DNA of 64,000 nucleotides from Hymenobacter sediminicola (GTDB lineage Bacteria > Bacteroidota > Bacteroidia > Cytophagales > Hymenobacteraceae), in NCBI RefSeq assembly GCF_014250515.1, contig NZ_CP060202.1, positions 307,001-371,000 on the forward strand, read 5' to 3'. This document shows positions 25,248 to 34,037 of the stretch, in pieces. Below the pieces are notes generated by a model. That model worked only from the letters and a program-made list of their open reading frames with translations. It was not told where the DNA came from and did no database searches. Numbering within the stretch: position 1 is the stretch's first letter; every line of letters starts with the position of its first letter. Both the position numbers and the translations under genes were made by a program.

Positions 25248-26552
25248 ATGAAGCGTCTGCTCCTGTTACTTCCCCTGGCTTTCTCCCTCACCCGTCCGGC
25301 CGCTGCCCAGAATGCCGCCCTCAATGCCCGCATTGCCAAGCTCTCGGCGCAACAGGAAACCCAGGTAATTGCCTGGCGGCGCGACATTCATGAGCACCCG
25401 GAACTGGGCAACATGGAAACCCGCACGGCTGGCATTATTGCAGCGGAGCTGAAGCGGCTGGGACTGGAAGTGCAAACCGGCGTGGCCCGTACCGGCGTGG
25501 TGGGTATCCTGCGCGGCGGCAAGCCCGGCCCCGTGGTGGCCCTGCGCGCCGACATGGACGGCCTGCCCGTCACGGAAAGTCCAACGCTGCCTTTCGCCTC
25601 CAAAGCCCGCGCCCAGTACAACGGCCAGGAAGTAGGCGTGATGCACGCCTGCGGCCACGACACCCACGTGGCCATGCTGCTGGGCGCGGCCAACGTGCTG
25701 AGCCAGGTGAAAAAAGACCTGCCTGGCACCGTGAAGTTCATCTTCCAGCCCGCTGAGGAAGGCTCGCTGCCCGGCGTGACGGGCGGGGCCAAGCTGATGG
25801 TGCAGGAAGGCGTACTCAGCAACCCCAACGTCGATGCTATTTTCGGGGTGCACATCAACGCCCAGACCGAGGTAGGCACCCTTCGCTACCGTCCTGAGGG
25901 CGAAATGGCTTCGTCGGATGTCTTCACTATCAAGGTGAAAGGTAAGTCGGCGCATGGTGCTTACCCATGGCTGGCCGTGGACCCGGTGGTAGCCGCCGCC
26001 CAGATTATTATGGGCCTGCAGACCATCGTGAGCCGGCAGGTGCAGCTGACCGAAGATGCCGCCGTACTGACCGTGGGCATGGTGCACGGCGGGGTGCGCA
26101 ACAATATCATTCCGGAGCAAGTGGAGTTGACCGGCACTATCCGCACGCTCAACAAGGAGATGCAGCAGCAAATCTGGACCGCCGTGCGCCGCACTGCTAC
26201 CAACATTGCGGAAAGCACCGGCGCCACCGCCGAAGTAGACATCGTGAACTATGCGCCCGTGACCTACAACGAGCCGCGCCTCACCGAGCAGATGCTGCCT
26301 ACGCTGCGCCGCGTAGCCGGCCCCGAGCATGTAGAGCTGCAGAAGGCCGTAACCGGGGCCGAGGACTTTGCCTATTTCCAGGAGAAAGTGCCGGGCGTGT
26401 TCCTATTTGTGGGCGGCATGCCCAAAGGAAAGAAGACCGCCGATACGGCCCCGCACCATACAGCCGGCTTTTTCGTAGACGAAAGTGGCCTGACGCTGGG
26501 CGTGCAGACCCTCGCCACGCTGGCCGCCGATTATCTGACTATGAAAAAGTGA
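25248..26552 (+). CDS. M20 family amidohydrolase, exported
   Basis: A 434-residue metal-dependent amidase with a signal peptide (cleavage near AAAQ, residue 21). It matches the hippurate hydrolase / N-acyl-amino-acid amidohydrolase branch. It has RRDIHEHPELG (42-54), the ALRADMDGLPV segment, HACGHDTH with Cys135 and His137 as metal ligands, and the catalytic Glu in FQPAEEG (170-171). The lid domain starts around residue 215. It probably removes acyl or aminoacyl groups from small amides in the periplasm. It is divergent from the PAP2-like gene. Confidence 0.93.
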   Translation: MKRLLLLLPLAFSLTRPAAAQNAALNARIAKLSAQQETQVIAWRRDIHEHPELGNMETRTAGIIAAELKRLGLEVQTGVARTGVVGILRGGKPGPVVALRADMDGLPVTESPTLPFASKARAQYNGQEVGVMHACGHDTHVAMLLGAANVLSQVKKDLPGTVKFIFQPAEEGSLPGVTGGAKLMVQEGVLSNPNVDAIFGVHINAQTEVGTLRYRPEGEMASSDVFTIKVKGKSAHGAYPWLAVDPVVAAAQIIMGLQTIVSRQVQLTEDAAVLTVGMVHGGVRNNIIPEQVELTGTIRTLNKEMQQQIWTAVRRTATNIAESTGATAEVDIVNYAPVTYNEPRLTEQMLPTLRRVAGPEHVELQKAVTGAEDFAYFQEKVPGVFLFVGGMPKGKKTADTAPHHTAGFFVDESGLTLGVQTLATLAADYLTMKK

Positions 26553-26666
26553 GCCGTGATGAGGTGATGGAGTAATGAGGTGACGAGTGCTCGGAACACA
26601 TCCGCGACTTCGCACGGCCTTGCCTCATTGCTTCAGCGCCTCCTTACTCTACTACCCCCGTACTGT

Positions 26667-27536
26667 ATGAATATTGCGCTTGTAACCTGCGAAACGCTGG
26701 CCCAATACGCCGCGCCCAACGTCGATGATGAGGACAACCTGCTCACGCGCCACCTGCGCCAGCAGGGCCACCATGTTGAGCCGCGCATCTGGAGCAACCC
26801 GGCCGTTGACTGGCTGAGCTACGATGTGGTGGTGCTGAAGTCGCCCTGGGATTACTTCGATAGGGTGCAGGAATTCTACGCCTGGCTTGATAGGATAGAG
26901 GTTCAGGGCGTGCGCCTGCTCAACCCCGTGAAAACCGTGCGCTGGAACGCCGACAAGAAGTATCTGCGCGACATGGAGCAGGCCGGCGTGCGTATTGTAC
27001 CCACGCGCTGGCTGGTGCAGGGCAGCGCTTTTCAGGCCGATGAGCTGTTTGAAACGCTTGGCTGTGAACGGCTGGTGATGAAGCCCTCCGTGAGCGGCGG
27101 GGCAAAAAACACCTTCGAACTGACCCGCACCGAAGCCGTCCGCCGTACCCCAGAACTGACGGAGCTACTGCGCCACGAGGATTTTCTGGTGCAGCCGTTT
27201 CAGCCCCAGATTCAGGAGCAGGGCGAATGGTCGCTCATCTATCTGGGTGGCGAGTACAGCCACTGCGTGCTGAAAACGCCTAAGCCCGGTGACTTCCGGG
27301 TGCAACACTACCTCGGTGGCGGCATTGCAGCCCGCGAGGCACCCGACTACCTGCGCCGCGCCGCCGACCGTATTGTGCACGACTTTGCCCAAGGCTGCCT
27401 CTATGCCCGCGTAGACGGAGTAGAGGCCGACGGCGAGCTGCTGCTCATGGAGCTTGAGCTGATTGAGCCTTTCCTCTACCTCGCCTCCGCCGAAGGCTCC
27501 TTAGTCCGCTACGAACAGGCGCTGACCCGGCTGTAA
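26667..27536 (+). CDS. ATP-grasp domain protein (RimK/glutathione-synthetase-like)
   Basis: A 289-residue ATP-grasp enzyme, joining a carboxylate to an amine through an acyl phosphate. Visible are the N-terminal MNIALVTCE strand, SPWDYF, the ATP-binding Lys in RLVMKPSVSGGAKNTF and the metal-binding end LMELELIEPFLYL. Similar single-gene ATP-grasp proteins are common in soil Bacteroidota and lack a known product. The start at 26667 gives the conserved first strand. It lies 114 bases after the amidohydrolase gene; a functional link is possible but not shown. Confidence 0.85.
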   Translation: MNIALVTCETLAQYAAPNVDDEDNLLTRHLRQQGHHVEPRIWSNPAVDWLSYDVVVLKSPWDYFDRVQEFYAWLDRIEVQGVRLLNPVKTVRWNADKKYLRDMEQAGVRIVPTRWLVQGSAFQADELFETLGCERLVMKPSVSGGAKNTFELTRTEAVRRTPELTELLRHEDFLVQPFQPQIQEQGEWSLIYLGGEYSHCVLKTPKPGDFRVQHYLGGGIAAREAPDYLRRAADRIVHDFAQGCLYARVDGVEADGELLLMELELIEPFLYLASAEGSLVRYEQALTRL

Positions 27537-27587
27537 GCCGATTTTAAGGCGGTGATGTACGATTATCACGCCGCTACATCAGTCATG

Positions 27588-27637
27588 CTACACCCCAAGC
27601 GAGACTTGCCGCCCGGCAAGTCTCGCTTGGGGTGTAG
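27588..27637. repeat. Perfect 24-bp inverted repeat
   Basis: Arms 27588-27611 and 27614-27637 match without error around two bases. Unlike the other convergent-junction hairpins it has no A or T run, so it is either an atypical terminator or a copy of a mobile-type palindrome. A smaller bulged hairpin lies just before it (27548-27572). Confidence 0.8.
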
Positions 27638-27676
27638 TTGTCCGAAAACTCCTGGAAATCCAGCGAAAATCAGGGC

Positions 27677-28465
27677 TCAGAAGCCATTTACGGAGAAGCC
27701 GCCGTCTACACTCAGGCACTGGCCGGTGATGTAGCTGGCGGCGGGTAGACACAGAAACGCCACGGCGGCGCCCACTTCTTCTGGCTCGCCTACCCGGCCC
27801 TGAGGCGTGCGGCTCACCACCTGCTCCAGGTATTCGGGGTTGCGCAGCACGGTTTCGGCCAGTGGCGTGCGGATATACCACGGCGCCACAGCATTCACCC
27901 GGATGCCAGCCGGTGCCCATTCTGCGGCCAGGTTGCGACTGAGCTGAATGAGAGCCGCTTTGGTCATGCCGTAGATGGAGCCGGTGCGCACATGCTGCAG
28001 CCCCGCCACCGACGACACATTGACGATACTAGCCGCCCCGGCCGCTTTCAGCATAGGATATGCACCCTGGCACAACCCAAACGTCGATTCCAGGTTGGTA
28101 GCCAGCAGGTGCTGATACTCGGTGGGGCTGTAGTCGGTGGTGGGCTTGCGGATGTTGGTGCCCACGTTATTGACCAGAATATGCAGCACGTTGCCATGTG
28201 CAGCTACTGCATCAAGTACCTGCCGGCGGCCGGTTTCGGTGCTTACATCGGCCATCACGGCGTGCGCATCTAGGCCCTGCGCCCGCCACGCGGCTACCTG
28301 TGCTTCCAGTTCGGGCGCCTGCCGCGCCACGGCCAGCACTGTCGCGCCAAAGCCGAGTAGCTCGGTAGCTACTGCCGCGCCGATGCCTTTGGAAGCGCCC
28401 GTCACGACGGCAAGCTGCTGCGCAAGGCTCCAACGGTTACCCAATTGAGAAGAAGAATCATCCAT
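27677..28465 (-). CDS. Short-chain dehydrogenase (tropinone-reductase-like SDR)
   Basis: A 262-residue classical SDR with TGASKGIG (22-29), NNVG (99-102), and catalytic Ser152, Tyr165 and Lys169. The [11 protein letters not shown] segment and [10 protein letters not shown] make it close to the tropinone reductase-like group, which in bacteria reduces various ketones. The sequence ends [11 protein letters not shown], the usual SDR ending. It is not part of an operon here. The substrate is unknown. Confidence 0.93.
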   Translation of the reverse strand: MDDSSSQLGNRWSLAQQLAVVTGASKGIGAAVATELLGFGATVLAVARQAPELEAQVAAWRAQGLDAHAVMADVSTETGRRQVLDAVAAHGNVLHILVNNVGTNIRKPTTDYSPTEYQHLLATNLESTFGLCQGAYPMLKAAGAASIVNVSSVAGLQHVRTGSIYGMTKAALIQLSRNLAAEWAPAGIRVNAVAPWYIRTPLAETVLRNPEYLEQVVSRTPQGRVGEPEEVGAAVAFLCLPAASYITGQCLSVDGGFSVNGF

Positions 28466-28734
28466 TTCAGAGGCAGATCAATGTGTAAGATTTTGTCGGT
28501 GTGATACGCTGGAAATTTGATTTTGGAGATATAATAAGCCGTGTTTTGGTATTAAATACCGGATAAGTTGCATTCAGTTTATATTGTAAAATGTTGTGAT
28601 AGTTGCAATAATACAGGGGCATGGGAAATAAATTTTCAATAAAATGCTGTTGGTTTTGGAAATACTATAAATTGACGGCCTGTTTGATGGAAATCATACA
28701 GTCCGATCTTTCCTCACTCCTACAACCACACAAC
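28466..28734. other. AT-rich divergent region before the T9SS protease
   Basis: About 270 bases that are visibly AT-rich compared with both genes. It contains a 13-base palindrome (28548-28560, GGTATT-A-AATACC) that could be an operator. The protease frame is open upstream to 28621, but the added residues are not signal-like. No clear TAnnTTTG was found. Confidence 0.55.
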
Positions 28735-31206
28735 ATGCTCAACAAGTACTCTGCGGCAGCGCTGATGCTGCTCGGTGGCCTAAGCTCAACCGGCTTGGCC
28801 CAGGACCTTTCTCGGGTGCAAAGCAAAGACCTCAACGACAACGGCACCCCTTATTTGGTGCAGTTCAAAGCCGATGTGGCCGCCTACCAGCTCAACCAGG
28901 CTAGCCAACTGCTGCGCGACCAGTTGCAACTTACTACCGACGACCAGCTGCTTCCCCTCAAATCGGAAGCCGACGAGCTGGGCTTTGCGCACGAGAAGTT
29001 TCAGCAGTATTACAAAGGCATTAAGGTAGAGCATGCTACCTACTCAGTGCACGCCCGCGGTGGTAAAGTGCAGAGCATCAGCGGACAGTTTGAGCGGGTG
29101 CGTGGCCTCAACCCGACTCCCTCACTTTCCTCAGACGCTGCATTGCAGCGCGCTATGTCGTTTGTGGGAGCTCGCAAATACATGTGGCAAGACGACCGGG
29201 AAGAAGCCAGCCTGAAGCAGCTTGAAAACAACCCCAACGCCACCTACCGCCCGCAGGGTGAGCTGGTGGTGGTGCGTAATATGCGCACCACCAATGCCGC
29301 GCTGGCCGGCAAACCCACGCTGGCCTGGAAGTTTAACGTTTATGCGCAGGCTCCTATCAGCCGTGCTTACATCTACGTAGACGCGCATTCCGGCGAAGTA
29401 GTAGGCCAGGACAACATCATTAAGCATGCGGCGGCTACGGCCACATTTGCCACGGCCTACAGTGGCACCCGCGCGTTGGCCAACGGCACCGCTACCGGCG
29501 GCTACAACCTGCGTGAAGTCACGCGCGGTCTGGGCATCGAAACCTACAACTGCAAACGCAGTAACAGCTACACTGGCGCCGCCGACTTTGTGGATGCCGA
29601 CAACAACTGGACGGCCGCCGAGTACAACAACACCAACTTCGATAACGTGGCCGGCGATGCGCACTTCGGCGCGCAGGCTACCTACGACTACTGGAAGCTG
29701 GTGCACAACCGGAATTCCTACGACAATGCCGGAGCCAAAATCAAAAGCTACGTGCATTTTGATGATGTGCCAGGTGGAGCCGGCTACGAAAACGCCTTCT
29801 GGGATGGAGTGCGCATGACCTACGGCGACGGGGCCAGCACCTTCAAGCCCCTGACGGCCATGGACGTATGCGGCCACGAAATCGGGCACGCTGTCTGCGA
29901 AAAAACGGCCAACCTGACCTACCAGAACGAGTCGGGCGCTATGAACGAAGGCTTCTCCGACATCTGGGGCGCTTGCGTGGAAGCCCGCGCTGTAAGCACC
30001 TATGGTCTCACCGGCAAGAGCACCTGGCTCATCGGCGAAGAAATCATGAAGGCTGGCGGCGCGCTGCGCTCCATGAGCAGCCCCAACACCTACGGCCAGC
30101 CCGATACTTACAAAGGCACTTACTGGAGAGCTACTACTACCAGCCCTACGCAGTCGAATGATTACGGCGGAGTGCACACCAACTCGGGCGTGCTCAACTA
30201 CTGGTTCTATCTGCTGAGCCAGGGTGGTTCGGGCACCAACGACATCGGGAGTGCCTACACGGTGGCAGGCATAGGCTTAGATGATGCCGCCAAAATTGCC
30301 TACCGTGCCGAAGCAGTATACCTGTCGGCTTCTTCTACTTATGCCAATGCCCGCACGGCCGCTATTTCGGCCGCTACGGACTTATATGGTGCCGGCTCGG
30401 CGCAGGTGACAGCCGTTACGAATGCGTGGTACGCCGTGGGTGTAGGTGCCGCCGCAGGTGGCGGTGGTACGCCCACAACGCCTGTTTATTGTGCCAGCAA
30501 AGGCACGAACGTGTCGTACGAGTGGATTGATCTGGTGAGCCTGGGCAGCATCACCCGCAGCTCGGCCAGCAACGCCGGCTACTACGACGGCACGGCCCTG
30601 ACCACGACCGTGACGGCCGGCTCCTCGCAGACGATCAGCTACAGCGCCGGCTTCGCCTCCACGGCCTACACCGAGTACTGGAAAGTGTACATCGACTACA
30701 ACCAGGATGGTGACTTTCTGGACAGCGGCGAGACGGTAGTCAACCGGGCGGGCACGAGCAGCGCCACGACGCTGAGCAGCACGTTCACGGTGCCGGCCAC
30801 GGCCAAGAACGGCAAGACCCGCCTGCGGGTGGTGATGAGCGACGCCTCGGCCACGAGCAGCTGCGGCAGCTTCAGCTACGGCGAAACCGAGGACTATTCC
30901 ATCACCATCTCCGGCGGCGCGGCTATTGCCGGCAACATGGGCAGCAACGCCAGCATGGGCATTACCCAGAGCGTTTCGCGCAGCCTCGAGCTGTACCCGA
31001 ACCCCGCTACCGATGTCGTGAACATTATCATGCCCGACAACGCCCCCGTAGTATCCGTGACGCTCACGGACTTGCGTGGTGCCAAGGTAACCGGCCTGCG
31101 TATCAGCGGCGACCAGCTGAACGTGTCGGCTTTGGCCAAAGGCATCTACACTCTCACCGTCAGCGACGGGCAGAAAGTGTTCCATCAGCGTTTCGTGAAG
31201 CAATAG
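28735..31206 (+). CDS. M4 (thermolysin) metalloprotease with GEVED and T9SS sorting domains
   Basis: An 823-residue secreted protease. In order: signal peptide (1-22, ending GLAQ), FTP/PepSY propeptide (about 40-225), M4 catalytic domain (about 260-590), GEVED domain (about 595-725) and T9SS type A sorting domain (about 750-823, SLELYPNPATDVVN). Zinc ligands are His381 and His385 in HEIGH, catalytic Glu382, and Glu405 in MNEGFSD. The start at 28735 is the first ATG that gives a signal peptide. Export through the outer membrane would be by the type IX system. The GEVED part has far stronger G/C preference at third codon positions than the catalytic part. Confidence 0.96.
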   Translation: MLNKYSAAALMLLGGLSSTGLAQDLSRVQSKDLNDNGTPYLVQFKADVAAYQLNQASQLLRDQLQLTTDDQLLPLKSEADELGFAHEKFQQYYKGIKVEHATYSVHARGGKVQSISGQFERVRGLNPTPSLSSDAALQRAMSFVGARKYMWQDDREEASLKQLENNPNATYRPQGELVVVRNMRTTNAALAGKPTLAWKFNVYAQAPISRAYIYVDAHSGEVVGQDNIIKHAAATATFATAYSGTRALANGTATGGYNLREVTRGLGIETYNCKRSNSYTGAADFVDADNNWTAAEYNNTNFDNVAGDAHFGAQATYDYWKLVHNRNSYDNAGAKIKSYVHFDDVPGGAGYENAFWDGVRMTYGDGASTFKPLTAMDVCGHEIGHAVCEKTANLTYQNESGAMNEGFSDIWGACVEARAVSTYGLTGKSTWLIGEEIMKAGGALRSMSSPNTYGQPDTYKGTYWRATTTSPTQSNDYGGVHTNSGVLNYWFYLLSQGGSGTNDIGSAYTVAGIGLDDAAKIAYRAEAVYLSASSTYANARTAAISAATDLYGAGSAQVTAVTNAWYAVGVGAAAGGGGTPTTPVYCASKGTNVSYEWIDLVSLGSITRSSASNAGYYDGTALTTTVTAGSSQTISYSAGFASTAYTEYWKVYIDYNQDGDFLDSGETVVNRAGTSSATTLSSTFTVPATAKNGKTRLRVVMSDASATSSCGSFSYGETEDYSITISGGAAIAGNMGSNASMGITQSVSRSLELYPNPATDVVNIIMPDNAPVVSVTLTDLRGAKVTGLRISGDQLNVSALAKGIYTLTVSDGQKVFHQRFVKQ

Positions 31207-31224
31207 TGTCTGCTTCACGCTAGC

Positions 31225-31256
31225 AAAAAAGGCCCGTCGAGCGACGGGCCTTTTTT
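31225..31256. terminator. Bidirectional hairpin terminator
   Basis: Fifteen-bp perfect stem (31225-31239 with 31242-31256), made of six A, GGCCCGTCG and the complement ending in six T. It lies between the protease gene and the convergent barrel gene. Confidence 0.93.
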
Positions 31257-31305
31257 ATTGTTGCTTGTAGCTGTTTGCAGTATTCTGGCAACTGCCATCA
31301 GCCGG

Positions 31306-32052
31306 CTACCGGCCCCAGGGAGCGTATTCCAGCTTCAACTCTACCAGGCCGTAGCCGTCGTTGAGGCTGGAGCTGGAGCGGCCGCTCACCGGGCTAACGT
31401 CGTCGAGCTGGTCGGTGGTGGTGAAGAAGTAGGCTGCTTCGGCCGTGGCATTGAGCTGCGGGGTGAGCCGGAATACGATGCCGAAGCCCACTGGTGCCGT
31501 AATGGCTAGGGCCGGATAGTCGTTGCGCTCCGGCGCCAGGAAGCTGGTTCGGTCGTCTGGTCGCAGTGTACCGAGATACGACTTGGGATTGTAGAGTAGG
31601 AAGCCGGCTCCAGCCTTCACAAACGGTTTGATAAGGGCAGCCGGGCGCTTCGGGCTGGCAAACTCGCTTTCGTCGCGCAGCAGCTCGTAGCGCAGAAACG
31701 TGATGCCACTCACATTTCGCCCCCGAAATGCCAAACCCCGCTCAACCAACTGGTCTTTGGCCCCGAGCTGGAAATACGTGGCCTCGCCGCCAATAACCAG
31801 TCGTGGCCGCACTAGATACAGAATGCCCAGGCTGCCGCTGCCGCCGGGTAGGTTGTTGCCCAGGTCGCCGGCCAAGTCGCCGTTGTAGAGGGCCACGCCC
31901 CCGCCTGCCGTAAACCGAACCGGGCCCCGATAGTACGCCCGAGCCTGGCTGCTGTAGTGGCGGCGGCGACGCTCCGGCCCTTCCTGAGCCGCAACAGAGT
32001 GCGCCAGCATAATACTGGCCGCGAAAGAAGAAATCAGCAGAACGTGCTTCAC
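31306..32052 (-). CDS. Outer-membrane beta-barrel protein (PorG/DUF6089-like?)
   Basis: A 248-residue protein with a signal peptide (cleavage near VAAQ, residue 23). The start of the mature part, GGGVALYNGDLAGDLGN, followed by alternating strands (GILYLVRPRLVIGGEATYF, VSGITFLRYELL, FGIVFRLTPQLNATAEAAYFFT) and an aromatic ending, fit a small barrel. The layout recalls PorG/DUF6089 of the type IX secretion system, but this is a resemblance I could not test. It is next to a T9SS substrate gene in convergent orientation. Confidence 0.65.
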   Translation of the reverse strand: MKHVLLISSFAASIMLAHSVAAQEGPERRRRHYSSQARAYYRGPVRFTAGGGVALYNGDLAGDLGNNLPGGSGSLGILYLVRPRLVIGGEATYFQLGAKDQLVERGLAFRGRNVSGITFLRYELLRDESEFASPKRPAALIKPFVKAGAGFLLYNPKSYLGTLRPDDRTSFLAPERNDYPALAITAPVGFGIVFRLTPQLNATAEAAYFFTTTDQLDDVSPVSGRSSSSLNDGYGLVELKLEYAPWGR

Positions 32053-32207
32053 GCAGGGACGAGGTTAGGTGAGGTAGTAGATAGTTGAGTAGAGAATGGA
32101 AATAAAGAGGGTATAGCAGGCAGGCAAAAGTGCGAAACGCGTGGTACGCGGGAAATAGGTAGGGGTTGCAGTGGCCGGCACAAGGCCGGCTCCTGGCCTC
32201 ACCTAGC

Positions 32208-32924
32208 TTATTTGAACTTGCCTTCCGGATCGGGCATCTTTGCCATCAGGTCGCTGAGGAAGTTGAAATCGATGCTGGTCATGTTGATGTTCTGGCCCTT
32301 ATGGACCGCCTCCCAGGCTTTCGTGTAGTCTTCCTGTAAGTAATGAGCCAGCGCCATTTGCTGCCAAGCAATGGCATTGTTGGGGTCGGTGGCAAGGGCG
32401 CGCTGCAGGTAGCTGATGCCGGTTGTCAGATCTTTTTTCTTTTTGGTCTGCTCGTACCGAATCAGGTAGCTGGACCCCAAGTCGGAGAGCATCAGGGCGT
32501 TTTCGGGTGCCAAGGCTAAGCCCTTCATGAGCAGGTCGATGGCCTGATCGGGGGCAGGGTTCTTACTGGCCACAATGCCCAGGCCGCGGTAGACCTCCGG
32601 GTTTTTGGCATCGAGCAGCCACGCCAGGTTGAAGCGGGTAACGGCTGTATCGGCCTGCCCTTCGCTGATGTACTCATAGCCTTTGCTGGAAAAGAAACGG
32701 CTGGCCTCGGCCCGGGAGCTGAAGCTGGCGGCCACTTTTTCTACGTAGCCGGGAGCCAGCAGACCTTCAGCCTGCGCTGCCGCAATACCTCCGAACAGCG
32801 GCTGCAGGCGGCTGGCGGCTGTTACGGCCTCATCCTTGGTTTTGATTTTGGTTTTGCGTTGCGCCTGCGCTGGCAGAGCCAACAGCCCAGCAAAGCCCAG
32901 AGCTACGAAAAAGGGGTATTTCAT
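32208..32924 (-). CDS. Exported tetratricopeptide-repeat protein
   Basis: A 238-residue protein with a signal peptide (MKYPFFVALGFAGLLALPAQAQ). TPR-like helical pairs follow from about residue 80 to 215: GYEYISEGQADTAVTRFNLA, then a unit with NPEVYRGLGIV, one with NALMLSDLGSSYL and one with NAIAWQQMALAHYL. Such proteins act as adaptors in the periplasm or on the membrane. No catalytic domain. A -7 element lies 55 bases upstream of the chosen ATG, which supports the start at 32924. Confidence 0.82.
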   Translation of the reverse strand: MKYPFFVALGFAGLLALPAQAQRKTKIKTKDEAVTAASRLQPLFGGIAAAQAEGLLAPGYVEKVAASFSSRAEASRFFSSKGYEYISEGQADTAVTRFNLAWLLDAKNPEVYRGLGIVASKNPAPDQAIDLLMKGLALAPENALMLSDLGSSYLIRYEQTKKKKDLTTGISYLQRALATDPNNAIAWQQMALAHYLQEDYTKAWEAVHKGQNINMTSIDFNFLSDLMAKMPDPEGKFK

Positions 32925-32978
32925 GTAAAAGCAAGTCGAAAATAACTTCTGCAGCGGGCCTCCGCTGTCGGTTTCAGA

Positions 32979-32986
32979 CAAATATA
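32979..32986 (-). promoter_or_regulatory. -7 promoter element for the TPR gene
   Basis: TATATTTG on the minus strand, exact TAnnTTTG, 55 bases before the ATG at 32924. It is back-to-back with the plus-strand element at 33101. Confidence 0.5.
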
Positions 32987-33100
32987 ACGCTCCGGGCGGC
33001 GGGGTTCGTGCGTGTAGCAAGCCATTATGTGTGGGTGCCCCTCCCATCCGGCCGCCGCATGCGTGCGTAGGTGCAGGGCGCAGTCAGTTTCCGTGCTGCC

Positions 33101-33108
33101 TATTTTTG
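33101..33108 (+). promoter_or_regulatory. -7 promoter element for the esterase gene
   Basis: TATTTTTG, exact TAnnTTTG, ending 10 bases before the ATG at 33119, which predicts a very short leader. Confidence 0.45.
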
Positions 33109-33118
33109 GTTTGCTTCT

Positions 33119-34000
33119 ATGTCTATTTCCCGCCATTGGCTCTGTCTGCCGGCCCTGTTATTGTTGCCATTGCTACTAGGCCTCGCCAATGAGTATGCTG
33201 TGGCCCGGCCCAGTCGGCGCACCCAAGACCTAGCCTATGTGCCGGCCAACGACCCCACCTATGATGCCGAACGACACCGCCTTGATGTGTATGCGCCCAA
33301 AGAAGCCTCGGTCGCACTGCATCCGGTAGTGGTATTCATTCATGGCGGTAGCTGGAACAGTGGCAGCAAGGGCTTTTACTCGTTCATTGGGCGGCGCCTG
33401 GCCAAGCAGGGGGTAGTGGCCGTTATTCTCAACTACCGGCTGGCTCCGCAGGTGGAGGTGCCTGCCATGGCCGACGACTGCGCCCGGGCCGTCATCTGGA
33501 CTACCCAGCACATTGCTGACTATGGCGGCGACCCGCAACGCGTCTTTGTTATGGGGCACTCAGCTGGTGGCGGCCTGGCGGCGCTGCTCACCGCCGACAA
33601 CCGCCTGTTTCAGCGCCATGGGCTAGCTCGCAACCCCATCAGAGGCGCTATTCTGGACGACCCGGCCGGATTGGATATGTATGACTATCTGCAGAAGATG
33701 GAGTATCCCAATGATGCGCAGTATTTGGTGCCGTTTGGGAAGCAGCCAGAAACATGGCGCGAGGTATCGGCTATGTACCACGTTACGGCTACTACACCAC
33801 CGTTTCTGATTTTTGTGGGTGGCAAAACGTATCCGTCTATCAGCGGGAGTAGCCGAAAGTTTCGGGAGAAGCTAACGGCGCTGGGGCGGCCTCCCCAGTT
33901 TGCAGTGCTGCCCGGCAAGCACCACATTCCGATGGTATTGCAGCTCTACTGGCAGCACAATGTGCTATATCAGCAGCTACTGAAGTTTGTGGGAGTATAA
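33119..34000 (+). CDS. Alpha/beta hydrolase, esterase/lipase type
   Basis: A 293-residue hydrolase with a signal sequence or anchor (about 7-25). The oxyanion motif HGGSW (75-79) and nucleophile motif GHSAGG with Ser148 mark the hormone-sensitive-lipase/BD-FAE-like group. The Asp of the triad is probably after FLIFVGGK (about 245-255), and the His is in GKHHIPM near residue 275. It likely hydrolyses short esters at the envelope. The frame is open 16 codons upstream, but the signal sequence and -7 element favour 33119. Confidence 0.9.
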   Translation: MSISRHWLCLPALLLLPLLLGLANEYAVARPSRRTQDLAYVPANDPTYDAERHRLDVYAPKEASVALHPVVVFIHGGSWNSGSKGFYSFIGRRLAKQGVVAVILNYRLAPQVEVPAMADDCARAVIWTTQHIADYGGDPQRVFVMGHSAGGGLAALLTADNRLFQRHGLARNPIRGAILDDPAGLDMYDYLQKMEYPNDAQYLVPFGKQPETWREVSAMYHVTATTPPFLIFVGGKTYPSISGSSRKFREKLTALGRPPQFAVLPGKHHIPMVLQLYWQHNVLYQQLLKFVGV

Positions 34001-34037
34001 AATAAGAGCGGTGCTACCCGCAGCGGCACATGCTGTT

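Noticed and set aside
25266..26330. Minus-strand frame of 354 codons opposite the M20 gene
   Set aside because: His/Gly-rich shadow of the amidohydrolase. No motif and no start context.
29131..30177. Minus-strand frame of 348 codons inside the M4 protease gene
   Set aside because: It lies fully within a gene with a complete zinc site, and its product is Val/Ala/Gly-rich without structure.
31306..32052. Calling the barrel protein PorG outright
   Set aside because: Only the general form and one Gly-rich strand match; without alignment the name would be a guess.
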